The position numbers were made by a program, and so were the translations under genes. Under the pieces are notes generated by a model that saw nothing but the letters and a program-made list of their open reading frames with translations, was not told the origin of the DNA and ran no database searches. Shown in pieces: positions 1-8,211 of a DNA stretch of 43,454 nt. Location of the stretch: assembly GCA_034717495.1 (NCBI GenBank), contig JAYELL010000026.1, positions 1 to 43,454 on the forward strand, in the 5' to 3' direction. Within the stretch, counting starts at the first letter, position 1. The number at the start of each line of letters is the position of its first letter. This DNA comes from Chloroflexota bacterium (GTDB taxonomy: Bacteria > Chloroflexota > Anaerolineae > JAAEKA01).

Positions 1-96
1 CCCCTCCCCGTGTCCCCGCGTCCCCCCTCCCCGTGTCTCCCCTCCCCGTGTCCCCCCTCCCCGTGTCCCCGCGTCCCCCCTCCCCCCATCCCCCCC
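1..96. repeat. Octamer-type C-rich tandem repeat
   Basis: The window opens in low-complexity sequence made of variants of CCCGCGTC, CCCGTGTC and CCCCTCC, almost free of A. The same 8-bp motif family forms a cleaner array at 31552-31687. The array runs to the edge of the window, so its true start is unknown. It is open in some frames but encodes only a Pro/Ser/Cys-rich string, so I treat it as non-coding. Confidence 0.85.
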
Positions 97-126
97 TTGA
101 CAACCATTCACCCCTTGGGCTATAGT
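97..126 (+). promoter_or_regulatory. Sigma70-type promoter, probably giving a leaderless mRNA
   Basis: A perfect -35 box TTGACA lies at 97-102 and a -10 box TATAGT at 121-126, with an 18-bp spacer. A start about 7 nt after the -10 box would fall on the A of the ATG at 133. That ATG has no Shine-Dalgarno sequence in front of it, so the transcript is probably leaderless. The boxes are seen; the transcription start is inferred. Confidence 0.7.
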
Positions 127-132
127 AGCTCG

Positions 133-2070
133 ATGAATTGGAAAAGCCCCGAACGCTGGGCCGGAATCGTATTGGTGCTGGCGGCGCTCGCCCTCTATCT
201 CTGGACGTTGGACAATGGTCTGCGTCCGGAGGAACTGATGGGCGGCGACCTGATCACCCACCAGTACGCGCAGGTCCAGGGACGGCCCAGCAATGCGCCC
301 GGATATCCCCTCTACACCATGGGTGGCTGGCTCTGGTTCCATGGGTGGCGTTCCATCCTCGCTGCAGAAGCCAATCCAACCGCGATTCTCTCCACCTATT
401 CCACCCTTTGGGCGCTGTTGGCTCTCTGGCTGCTCTACCGTCTCATTCTCCACGAGACCGGCAACTGGCTGGTGGGATTGCTGCTCGGCGCGTTCTACGC
501 AGTGACCTATTTCTTCTGGTATTATGCCACCAGCACCGAGCAGTATACCTCGGCCGTGGCCTTGACTCTGGCCATCGTGCTGGTTGCCTACCATTGGGAG
601 GATACACTCGATCGCTCGCAACCTGGCAGGTCGGAAAAAGAAGAAGCCAGGGCGGATCGCTACATCCTGCTCCTGGCCTTCCTCTCAGGGGTAATCCTGG
701 CCCACATGGTCACGGTGGCATTCATCATTCCTCCGCTGCTCTGGTTCATCCTGAGTCGCCAACCGGGGCTTTTACGGCGTCCAAGGTTGATCCTGACATC
801 GATCGCGGCGGCACTGCTTCCTCTCCTGAGCTATTTCTTCGTCTATATTCGGGGTGCCCAACATCCGGAATGGCGAGGCGAAGGGCAGTGGCCCAACGCG
901 GGAGCGTGGTTCTGGGATTTCGTCAGCACCCAGCAGGGACAGGATGAACTTACCTGGTCCTTGACCCCCCTGTGGACCCACGAGTTTCCCAGCATGATCT
1001 GGCAGGAACTAACCTGGATCATTCTTTTTGGTGGCCTGGCCGGACTCTTTCTCATGAATCGGCGGCATGGCCTCTTTCTGGGCGCAACTCTGGCGATCTA
1101 TCTTGCCTTCAGTTTCATCGACCGGCTCGGTAACTGGTTTCAGGTGATCATGCCCGCCTACGCGTTGCTGGTCTTGAGCTTTGCTGTTGCCGTGCAGTGC
1201 TTGTGGACACGATTGAAGGATGCATCTCCGAAGAGTCGGCTCTCTACCGCAATGCTGCGGGGGCTTCAGATTGCTCTGGTGTCAGGCCTGCTGCTGCTGC
1301 TTGTATTTCGTTTCGACGCCAGCTGGTCCCGGGCAAATCAGCGCAATCGCGCCAGGGACACCGCACTGGCTGCCGGCCAGGCGATCCTGGCGGACGATCC
1401 ACAGCCCAACGCGGCCATTCTGGCTGACTTCGCCGAGACTGTCAGCCTGCGCTACCTTCGCGACATCTGGAACCTGCGTCCCGACCTGCAAGCTGTAGGC
1501 AGCAAGGATGCCGGCGACATCCTTGCGACCGGCGACCGCCCCCTGTACGTGACCAGAACGGCCGCTCCCCTTGTCTGGCAGGAAGTAAGCCCTTCGGCCC
1601 ATTTTTCATCGGCAGGAAACACACTGATCGCCCTTAGCAAGGAACCTGCTCCTGCATTGCCTGGCGATGTCCGGCCGTTGAGCCTGCCCGCAGGTCCTGC
1701 CCTCTCTTTGGCCGGCATCGAGACTCAGTTGGGCAACCCGATAGAGGACGGCCATCAATCTCTTTCGGTGCGGCTATTTTGGCAGGCCCGGGCGCCGGTG
1801 GCCGAGGACTGGCGGGTTTCCGTGCGGCCTACCGGATCGGGCCATCCCATCACCACCCCCGATGGATCGCCGCTGCAGATGGACTTGCTTCACCCCGTCC
1901 ACGGCACCTATCCCATGAGCCGCTGGCTGCCAGGTGAAGTCGTGGCCGACGACTATCTGATTCCCATTCCACCAGGACAGCAGGTGGACGGCATTCAGGT
2001 GTTTGTCTACCGCCCCCTGGAGGATGGCACCTTCGAAAACCTGACTGTTTTGGAGATCCCCCTGAAATGA
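133..2070 (+). CDS. DUF2723-type polytopic membrane glycosyltransferase-like protein
   Basis: A 645-residue integral membrane protein. A first hydrophobic segment lies at about residues 9-27, followed by an acidic loop and the motif NAPGYPLYTMGGWL. That motif resembles the H/N-x-PGYPLY signature of DUF2723 (GT117-like, related to lipid-linked-sugar-dependent O-glycosyltransferases). About ten further hydrophobic helices follow, to about residue 430. The last ~210 residues are soluble and probably extracytoplasmic. The in-frame region before 133 is repeat-encoded, so ATG 133 is preferred; it sits 7 nt after a -10 box. The likely role is transfer of a sugar from a polyprenyl-phosphate donor to envelope components, which is inference from the family. 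It is convergent with rplI, with a hairpin between them. Confidence 0.75.
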   Translation: MNWKSPERWAGIVLVLAALALYLWTLDNGLRPEELMGGDLITHQYAQVQGRPSNAPGYPLYTMGGWLWFHGWRSILAAEANPTAILSTYSTLWALLALWLLYRLILHETGNWLVGLLLGAFYAVTYFFWYYATSTEQYTSAVALTLAIVLVAYHWEDTLDRSQPGRSEKEEARADRYILLLAFLSGVILAHMVTVAFIIPPLLWFILSRQPGLLRRPRLILTSIAAALLPLLSYFFVYIRGAQHPEWRGEGQWPNAGAWFWDFVSTQQGQDELTWSLTPLWTHEFPSMIWQELTWIILFGGLAGLFLMNRRHGLFLGATLAIYLAFSFIDRLGNWFQVIMPAYALLVLSFAVAVQCLWTRLKDASPKSRLSTAMLRGLQIALVSGLLLLLVFRFDASWSRANQRNRARDTALAAGQAILADDPQPNAAILADFAETVSLRYLRDIWNLRPDLQAVGSKDAGDILATGDRPLYVTRTAAPLVWQEVSPSAHFSSAGNTLIALSKEPAPALPGDVRPLSLPAGPALSLAGIETQLGNPIEDGHQSLSVRLFWQARAPVAEDWRVSVRPTGSGHPITTPDGSPLQMDLLHPVHGTYPMSRWLPGEVVADDYLIPIPPGQQVDGIQVFVYRPLEDGTFENLTVLEIPLK

Positions 2071-2099
2071 ACAACCCCTCTCCGCTGGAGAAGGGTTGT
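2071..2099. terminator. Hairpin between convergent genes
   Basis: A 13-bp stem (left arm 2071-2083, right arm 2087-2099) with one mismatch closes a 3-nt loop. It directly follows the stop of the 133-2070 gene and faces the end of rplI. There is no clear U-run on either strand, so it may be a bidirectional terminator or only a transcript-end stabiliser. Confidence 0.55.
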
Positions 2100-2129
2100 C
2101 GATTTCACAGTCGATCGGGATGCTTCGGC

Positions 2130-2705
2130 TCAGGCTTCTGGTTCAACCTCGATCTGTTCTTCTCGCTGTTCTTCCAGCTCTTCAACCACCTCGACAGCGG
2201 CTTCGATCAGCGGGGGTATCTCTTCAGCCTCTTCGTACTCGCCAGTTTCGATCTCACCACCTTCGCGCTCGACGATCACGGTGACCTCGGGGATCACATC
2301 GGCCATTAGCCGAATCGGCACCTGGTGGGTGCCCAATTGGCGCAGCGGTTGGTCCAGCATGATCTGGCGCTTGTCGATCTCTTCGCCCGAGGCTTGTTCC
2401 ACCGCGATAGCGATATCGGAAGCGGTGATCGAACCAAACAGTCGATCGGTCTCCGCGGCTCGAGCGCTGAAGTTCAGGCTCAACTCGGCAAGCTTGTCGG
2501 CCACCGACATCGCGGCCTGTCGCTCGCGGTCCCGCTGCCGGTCGGCAGTTTCCTTGATCTGGGCGGCCTGTTTCTCCGCGCCCTTGTTGGCGGGAATCGC
2601 CAGACCCTCCGGGATCAGATAATTCCTTGCGTAGCCATTGGCAACCTCTTTGATATCGCCAGCCATGCCTACCCCTACAACGTCCTGCTTCAATAATATT
2701 TTCAT
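2130..2705 (-). CDS. rplI: 50S ribosomal protein L9
   Basis: A 191-residue protein. The N-terminus MKILLKQDVVGVG and the segment GYARNYLIPEGLA are the hallmark of L9, which binds 23S rRNA through the N domain and extends from the ribosome on a long helix. The C domain (FGSITASDIA, about residues 74-150) is present. A 40-residue acidic Glu-rich tail beyond the normal ~150-residue length is unusual. The start at 2705 is chosen because the L9 N-terminus begins there and AGGAGAAGAG precedes it; longer readings would add unrelated residues. It is alone here, away from the usual rpsF-ssb-rpsR neighbours. Confidence 0.96.
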   Translation of the reverse strand: MKILLKQDVVGVGMAGDIKEVANGYARNYLIPEGLAIPANKGAEKQAAQIKETADRQRDRERQAAMSVADKLAELSLNFSARAAETDRLFGSITASDIAIAVEQASGEEIDKRQIMLDQPLRQLGTHQVPIRLMADVIPEVTVIVEREGGEIETGEYEEAEEIPPLIEAAVEVVEELEEQREEQIEVEPEA

Positions 2706-2770
2706 CGGTGCTTTCTCTTCTCCTGCAAAAACTTGGCCGCCCAGCTCAGGCGGCATATTCACAACCACGT

Positions 2771-2799
2771 ATATTACATTAACTCCGACGAAATCACAA
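2771..2799 (-). promoter_or_regulatory. Possible promoter of rplI
   Basis: On the minus strand, TTGTGA (2794-2799) and TAATAT (2771-2776) are separated by 17 bp. Each box matches consensus at about four of six positions. Its place about 65 bp before the rplI start is suitable. Motif match only. Confidence 0.4.
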
Positions 2800-2897
2800 G
2801 TTTGTGCAGAGGCGCGGCAGCGTATGATCATGGGATCTCGTGGCGGCTCCAATGAGTTCCTAAGATCCCCAATGAGAAGACCTCATGTTCGAGCTCG

Positions 2898-2927
2898 TTG
2901 ACCTCCCCTTGCACCAGATGGTACAAT
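2898..2927 (+). promoter_or_regulatory. Probable promoter of the dockerin-like gene
   Basis: TTGACC (2898-2903) and TACAAT (2922-2927) are 18 bp apart, each one base from consensus. A start near 2934 would leave a leader of about 50 nt before ATG 2987, which has the ribosome binding site GGGAGG 7 nt upstream. Confidence 0.6.
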
Positions 2928-2986
2928 CATCACATCACCTGCCGATTCCCGGATGTGGGATTGGCCAACCATTGGGAGGTGCAACC

Positions 2987-3982
2987 ATGAAGGTGACGCG
3001 GCTTCTTACGATTTTCTGGTGTTTTCCGTTTTGGCGTTACTGAGTGTCACGGTCGGGGCATCAACGGTGGCGGCCCCAGCCGCTGGTCCCTGCCTGCCCG
3101 GCGAGCCCTACGACCCCGCCTGCGACGTCAACCACGACGGCCGCATCGACGTCGGCGACATCCTGCTCACCGCCGGCCACTGGAACCAGGCAGGCACCTG
3201 GACCAGCGATAACGACCACGAGCACCTGAACCAGACCTGGAGCCATTCGCGTGTCGGCCTGACTATCGAGGGCAACTTCGACGGCACGGCCGGATCCTAT
3301 CAAGCACCACCGGTGCTGGGCAACACAGCCACCCAGGGAGATGGCTTGCGAGTAGACTCGGTCAATCACGATGACGTGCATGTGAACTCGGCGGGCAACA
3401 ACGGCTTTTTCGTCTGCACCACAGGCAGCGAAACGACCTCCACCCCATCGCTTCAGAACAATGGGCTGGAGGTCGGCAGGGCAGAAAATGCCGGTGTACG
3501 GGTACAACACGCCGGCGATGATGGCGTATTCATATCCAGCGCAGATTCCAACGGACTGAATGTCTGGTTCGCCAACCACGATGGCCTGAGCGTCAACGAG
3601 GCGGGGGATCACGGCGTATCCATCAGCTCGGCCGGCGATGACGGGTTCTCCGTCTGCGGTACTGGCGGCAACAACACCTGCACCGCGTCCTTCGACGACA
3701 ATGGCCTGGAGGTGGGTAACGCCCAGAATTATGGCGTACCTGAGCAACAGCGACATCCTTATGTACAGCTACGACAATTTCCACATCCACCTGGACGAGG
3801 ACGACACCAACAGCGCCTTCGTGATCTACAGCGGCAGCGGTACCAACCTGTGGTCGATCTCGGAGAGCGGCCTGGCAGTCGCACACCAGGGCAGCGCCCT
3901 CGCCATCGATGCCGGCACGGAGGGACAGCAACTGGTCTACCCTGTCCACAGCCCCCAGAACTGGCCCACTGCTGACGACTGA
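2987..3982 (+). pseudogene. Frameshifted secreted protein: dockerin-like motif plus decapeptide repeats
   Basis: ATG 2987 has a strong ribosome binding site and begins a signal peptide (MKVTRLLTIF), but that frame stops at 3041. One extra T in the TTTT run near 3015 would join it to the next frame, which reads FLVFSVLALLSVTVGAS and continues the signal peptide. That frame holds a dockerin/EF-hand-like segment (DVNHDGRIDVGDILLTAGHW). About 15 ten-residue repeats follow, of form A-x-x-x-G-[VLF]-x-[VI]-x-x, such as AGDDGVFISS, ADSNGLNVWF and ANHDGLSVNE. Near 3740 the repeat pattern moves back to the first frame (YLSNSDILMYSYDNFHIH) and ends at 3982. The two shifts compensate. Either the gene is decayed or these are assembly errors. 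The repeats suggest a beta-helical cell-surface fibre; function unknown. Confidence 0.7.
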
Positions 3983-4014
3983 TTTTGCTCGTTTGTTGCA
4001 GGCGATGATCGATC

Positions 4015-4069
4015 ATCCGTAACCGGTGTTCGGTATTCGGATCACGGGTTACGGATGACCGAATACCGA
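4015..4069. repeat. Overlapping palindromic repeat, shared in part with 25664-25733
   Basis: Two perfect inverted repeats interleave: ATCCGTAACC (4015-4024) with GGTTACGGAT (4047-4056), and TCGGTATTCGG (4030-4040) with CCGAATACCGA (4059-4069). Because they interleave, only one stem can form at a time. The CCGAATACCGA word recurs at 25710-25733. This looks like a dispersed intergenic repeat; no mobility gene is present. Confidence 0.6.
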
Positions 4070-4082
4070 CGCGCTCCCACAG

Positions 4083-4117
4083 AAAAAGCCCGGCGCGTAA
4101 CCTGCTACGCACCGGGC
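4083..4117 (-). terminator. Intrinsic terminator of the META-domain lipoprotein gene
   Basis: A 12-bp stem with one mismatch (4088-4099 with 4106-4117, 6-nt loop) is followed on the minus strand by a run of five T (4083-4087). It lies about 35 bp after the stop codon at 4150. Confidence 0.85.
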
Positions 4118-4149
4118 CAATTGGTTTACCGGACGCATCAAATCCGGTA

Positions 4150-7100
4150 TTACTCGCCGAACATCATCGTGCCGCCGTCGGCGAAGAGATCCAGGAACAG
4201 CTTGCCATCCTTCACGAACCAGATGCGGGCAGCGTCCAGACTCTTCAGGTACTTGTCGCTGAGCGAGTCGGGTCCACAGATCGCCCGGGTCAATGCTTTC
4301 GCCTTGATCTCGATGGAACTGCCGTCGATGGTGTAGGGTCCGCCACCCCGGTTGCAGTCGGTCTGGACCTTGGCAATACCGCTGGGCAGCAGTTGCAGGG
4401 TGTAGGCATCCGGATTCGCGATCTCAGCCGGTCCCACAGCGGGATCACTGATGGACTGCCACTTCCAGACAGTCTTCTGGATGGCCGAAGCATCCACGGG
4501 CGCAGCACCAGGGGCTGCCACAGGCGCCGGGGCTTCCTCGGTCACAGGAGCTTCCTCGGTCACCGCAGCACCCTCGGCACCACCCGCATCCGCGGCCCTG
4601 TCACCCTGCTCAGCCACCAGGAACATGTTGCCAACATCGGATACCATGTTGATGACCAGTCCACCATCCTCGATGACATAGGTGCCGGCTGCCGCCAGGC
4701 CCTGTAGGAACTCGTCCGCCTGCGAATCGGGCGGGCACATGGCCATCGTGGAGGGACCGAGCTGGATCGTCAGGGAGCTGCCGTCGGCCTCGTAAGCACC
4801 TATCACCTGGTTGCAGTCCGCCTTGATGGCAACCCGGCCATCGTCGGCAAACTGCGCCAGGTAGCGGCCTGGATCGGCAACCTCGGTCACCGTATCGTTG
4901 CCATACTCGGTCTTCTGCCACATCCAGATAGCGCCGGCCAGCTCAGTGGCTCCAGCCACCTCTTCTTCCCCGGCCGGCTCGCTTGCCTCACCGGCGAAAA
5001 TCATGTTGCCAGTGTCATACTTGATGTTGATGACCAGGTTGCCCTCGCCGTCCCAGACATAGCTGGCGGCACCGGCCAGCCCCTGCAGGAATTCATCAAC
5101 CTGAGAGTCGGGCGGGCACATTGCCATGGTGGAGGGGCCAAGCTGGATCGTCAGGGAGCTACCCTCGGTCTCATAGGTTCCCGAAGCCTGGTTGCAGTCA
5201 GCTTTGACGCTGACAGCTCCGTCGTCCATGAACTGAACCGTGTAACGCTCAGGGTCTTCAACCTCGGTGATCGTGTCGTTGTTATACTGGGTCCGCTGCC
5301 ACTTCCAAACGGTGCCCACCAGGTCCTTCTCCGCCTCGGCCGCTTCCTCGCCCGTCTCAGCTTCAACGGTGCCGACGACCTCGCTGGAGGTCTGCTCCAG
5401 TTCACCCGCATCGTTCAGCGCATAGGTCTCCACCACATGCTGCGTCGGGCAGCACATGGGATCTTCGGGCCCCTGGCTGATCATATCGACGACGATCTGG
5501 CCATCCTCGAAGGTGAGTTCGTTGATGCTCACCCGATCGCCCAGGAAGACCGAACCGGCGTCCACCAGCTGGCCCTCCTGCTCGACAACCAGATGCAGGT
5601 CATAGAAGACGCCACTGCCGCCTGTGATGGTGACCAGCACCACCGCAGCTGCCGGGGTCCCGTCGGCCAGTTCCCCGATCGCAACAAAGTCGGTCAGAAC
5701 CGTATGGATCCTGGAGGCGGAATCGGGTGCCACCTCCTCGCTGAATTCACCATCGACCAGGGTGGCCGTACCGGATTGGCTGTACTGCGACTGGTATTCC
5801 ATGTTTCCCAACGCAGTCATCACCTTTTCCGGCACCGCTGCTTCGGCTTCAGGTTCAACTGCCTTCGTCTCGGCTTCCGGCTCAGGCTCAACAGCTTCTG
5901 CTTCCACTTCGACAGCCTGGTAAGCGGCTATGGCCGAGCCTTCGGCTGAACGCATCTCGAGCACGTCATCCACGATCGTGTAAGTGGCAGCCCTTTCCAG
6001 CGATGCCAGGTAGGCGTTCTCCTGTTCCATCACTGGCTCGGGGCACATCTTGCGAGTCGTAAGAGCAGGCCCGATCTTGATAGTGGAATCGTCAGCCTCG
6101 TAACCGGCCTGGTAGTCGTTGCAGCCGGCATTGCCGGTCATCAGGCCATCCTCTGTGAAGAAAGCCGTGATCTCGGTGCCTTGCGCGAGGGAGCTGAAGC
6201 CACCCTTGCCGTTGTTGTAACGGGTTGCCTGCCAGGGCGTGCCAGTCAGCGATGGCGGTACCACAGCCTTGAAGGCCAACACCGTATCGCCGCCGGCATT
6301 GCGAATCAGCAACTGATCGCCCGTGATCGTATAGGTGGCGGCCGTCGGAAGAATCGTTGTGAAATCCTGTTCCTGGACCATCAAAGGCTCCGGGCAAGCC
6401 ATCATGGTACTTCCCATAGGTTCTTGAATGGTGAGGTTCTCACCGTCCGCTTCATAGGAGCCAAAGTAGTTATTGCAACCCGTGCTGCCACTAACCTTGC
6501 CATCCTCGAAGAGAGCTGTTGCCTCCGAGCCAGGCAGCGTCAGGACCAGGTGGCCATCGGCATTGGAATAGGCTTGCAGCTTCCAATAGGTACCCTCCAG
6601 GGGCACTTCCGCCTCCGCCGTGCCAAACTCCTGCTTATCGATTTCCTCGATCATGGTGTACTCGAGCGAAGAGCCGCCAGCCGGGGGATTCTCGACAGGA
6701 TCGACGCGGACCAGCAACTCGTACTCGTAGCCAGGTTCGTATTCGAAGCCAGCGATTGCGTTATAGAAGAGGCTATACTGGTCATCGACATTCTCCTTGA
6801 CCAGCAGACACTTCGTGAGCCCCTCGCCCACGCAGTCCGCCTTCACGGGACCGACGAACATGGTAATCTCTTCGCCCTGATCCACGGCATCCTGCTCTTC
6901 AGGGGCCGCCTGGGCAACCGTTTCTTCAGTCGAAGGTTCTTCGGCCTCGGCAACTTGCTCTTCGGTGGCAGGTTGCTCAACTGCCTCTTTCTCTACCGCC
7001 TCTTCCTGGGCCACCGCGTCCGTATCAGCTGCTTCGTGGGTCTCGTCTTTGTCGGCATCGACGGCCCGTTCCTGCTGTGCCTCTTCGGGCACCGCCGGGG

Positions 7101-7197
7101 TTGGTGTTTCCTTGTCACCGCAGGCTACCACAAAGATGCTGACGAGGACCAGCAGGGTAACCAGCAACAGTGCTCTTCGCTTCAAGATTCGGTTCAT
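4150..7197 (-). CDS. Lipoprotein with DUF4377 and five META domains
   Basis: A 1015-residue lipoprotein. A signal peptide ends in a lipobox with Cys26 (VVAC), followed by an acidic Glu/Ala/Gln-rich linker to about residue 108. A DUF4377-like domain spans about 111-190 (VGPVKADCVGEG, GFEYEPGYEYELLVRVDP). Two META (HslJ-like) domains lie at about 200-305 and 315-425, each with the GC/DCNxxxGxY and MxxCPEP motifs. An unassigned domain fills about 465-620. Three more META domains lie at about 635-740, 755-865 and 910-1015 (VKADCNQ, MAMCPPDSQ). HslJ/META proteins are envelope heat-shock or antibiotic-resistance-linked proteins in other bacteria; the role here is unknown. Start 7197 is preferred because GGAGGAGAG precedes it; the upstream ATG at 7209 would use that site as coding sequence. 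META 3 and 4 are very similar to each other and suggest recent internal duplication. Confidence 0.88.
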   Translation of the reverse strand: MNRILKRRALLLVTLLVLVSIFVVACGDKETPTPAVPEEAQQERAVDADKDETHEAADTDAVAQEEAVEKEAVEQPATEEQVAEAEEPSTEETVAQAAPEEQDAVDQGEEITMFVGPVKADCVGEGLTKCLLVKENVDDQYSLFYNAIAGFEYEPGYEYELLVRVDPVENPPAGGSSLEYTMIEEIDKQEFGTAEAEVPLEGTYWKLQAYSNADGHLVLTLPGSEATALFEDGKVSGSTGCNNYFGSYEADGENLTIQEPMGSTMMACPEPLMVQEQDFTTILPTAATYTITGDQLLIRNAGGDTVLAFKAVVPPSLTGTPWQATRYNNGKGGFSSLAQGTEITAFFTEDGLMTGNAGCNDYQAGYEADDSTIKIGPALTTRKMCPEPVMEQENAYLASLERAATYTIVDDVLEMRSAEGSAIAAYQAVEVEAEAVEPEPEAETKAVEPEAEAAVPEKVMTALGNMEYQSQYSQSGTATLVDGEFSEEVAPDSASRIHTVLTDFVAIGELADGTPAAAVVLVTITGGSGVFYDLHLVVEQEGQLVDAGSVFLGDRVSINELTFEDGQIVVDMISQGPEDPMCCPTQHVVETYALNDAGELEQTSSEVVGTVEAETGEEAAEAEKDLVGTVWKWQRTQYNNDTITEVEDPERYTVQFMDDGAVSVKADCNQASGTYETEGSSLTIQLGPSTMAMCPPDSQVDEFLQGLAGAASYVWDGEGNLVINIKYDTGNMIFAGEASEPAGEEEVAGATELAGAIWMWQKTEYGNDTVTEVADPGRYLAQFADDGRVAIKADCNQVIGAYEADGSSLTIQLGPSTMAMCPPDSQADEFLQGLAAAGTYVIEDGGLVINMVSDVGNMFLVAEQGDRAADAGGAEGAAVTEEAPVTEEAPAPVAAPGAAPVDASAIQKTVWKWQSISDPAVGPAEIANPDAYTLQLLPSGIAKVQTDCNRGGGPYTIDGSSIEIKAKALTRAICGPDSLSDKYLKSLDAARIWFVKDGKLFLDLFADGGTMMFGE

Positions 7198-7493
7198 GAG
7201 AGTTCTCTCCTCCATTTTGTTTGTCCTGGCATGTTTAGAATTGGAAAGGCCTACAGCCAACGCCGGCGCTTTCCCTTCGATTTCACGCCATATTGGGCAG
7301 AAGTGTTCACAGATTGCCGCGGAAAATATCGATTGACTCGCGCAAAAAACGCCGCTGCCTACGATTATCCGCAGCGACATGGATATCAGCAGTTCACGCC
7401 GATGGGATCCCACTGGAGTCAACTGTCACCGATGATAACATATCTTCGGCGATTCGGGTAGGAAACGCACCGGCATCCTCTACTTTCAATGAT

Positions 7494-7580
7494 GTCATCC
7501 CCGCGCACGCGGGGAACCAGGGTCATGGGCGTCTATGTACCACCGGCGTTGTTCGTCATCCCCGCGCACGCGGGGAACCA
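7494..7580. repeat. Two identical 26-bp palindromic repeats with a 61-bp period (CRISPR-like)
   Basis: The same 26 bases occur at 7494-7519 and 7555-7580, separated by 35 bp of unique sequence. The core CCCCGCGCACGCGGGG is a perfect stem as in type I-E CRISPR repeats read in reverse, and the 61-bp period equals the usual I-E repeat+spacer length. No cas gene lies in the window and only two copies exist. Alternatively it is a dispersed palindromic repeat of the TCATTCCCGCG...CGGGAATCC kind; degenerate related words (GTCATCCAGGATCC, CTCCCGCCTTTGCG) follow to about 7710. The rest of the 7198-7685 gap holds no convincing gene. Confidence 0.55.
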
Positions 7581-7685
7581 TCGATTCATTCCCGGCTGTC
7601 ATCCAGGATCCAAAGGAACAAATCCACTGGGCTCCCGCCTTTGCGTGCACCCCGAAGGGGCCCCGCAGGAGCGACGGTGCCAGTG

Positions 7686-8207
7686 TCATGCTTTTCTGGC
7701 TCCCGGAATCCTGGTCTCCAGAGCAGCCGCCAATTCCTCCGCTCGTTGGGAACCCACCATGACGCTCTTGCCATCCTGGAGAGTCAACTCAACCCCCTGG
7801 TTACCGGAGGTAGTGTAAGCAACCCCGCTGCCGCGCCAGCCCCGGATCCCCCACCCGCCATATTCTCGAATCGGATCGTAGGAACGGGCCTCAAAGCTCT
7901 GGATGTCGGCCAGCGGGATGTCACGGCTGGTAATGGGAGGATAACGGATGTGCAACGAATTCTCGGAAACCTCCGTGACCAGTTTCAGCCTGTGGAATAA
8001 CAGGGGAAGCCCAATGCCGATAAAAAGCCAAAGCAACCACATCATCCAATCGGGAGCAGGCTTGGAGCCCCAGGGTTTTCCCAGGATGATCTGTTCGACG
8101 AAGCCCCACCACATCAGGGCCGAGATACCGTAGACCAGAAGCCATATCCACCACTGGGTGAACTTCTGGTCCTCATGATATGACACCTCGAAGTCGTAAG
8201 GGGCCAT
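7686..8207 (-). CDS. Small two-helix membrane protein with PH-like C-terminal domain
   Basis: A 173-residue protein. Two hydrophobic segments (about residues 17-38, WWIWLLVYGISALMWWGF, and about 55-75, MMWLLWLFIGIGLPLLF) are followed by a soluble domain. That domain has the pattern YGGWGIRGWRGSGVAY ... GVELTLQDGKSVMVGSQRAEELAAAL, which resembles DUF6141/PH-like membrane proteins from memory; function is unknown. The start at 8207 is chosen because it lies 4 bp after the stop of the upstream lipoprotein gene, suggesting coupling; the ribosome site is weak. A longer reading would overlap that gene's C-terminus. Confidence 0.75.
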   Translation of the reverse strand: MAPYDFEVSYHEDQKFTQWWIWLLVYGISALMWWGFVEQIILGKPWGSKPAPDWMMWLLWLFIGIGLPLLFHRLKLVTEVSENSLHIRYPPITSRDIPLADIQSFEARSYDPIREYGGWGIRGWRGSGVAYTTSGNQGVELTLQDGKSVMVGSQRAEELAAALETRIPGARKA

Positions 8208-8211
8208 GGAT

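Noticed and set aside
7494-7580. Calling this a confirmed CRISPR array
   Set aside because: Only two repeats and one interval, no cas gene in the window, and a dispersed palindromic repeat explains it equally well.
7293-8000. Plus-strand frame over the CRISPR-like repeats
   Set aside because: Overlaps the minus-strand membrane protein gene and reads through palindromic repeats; no homology features.
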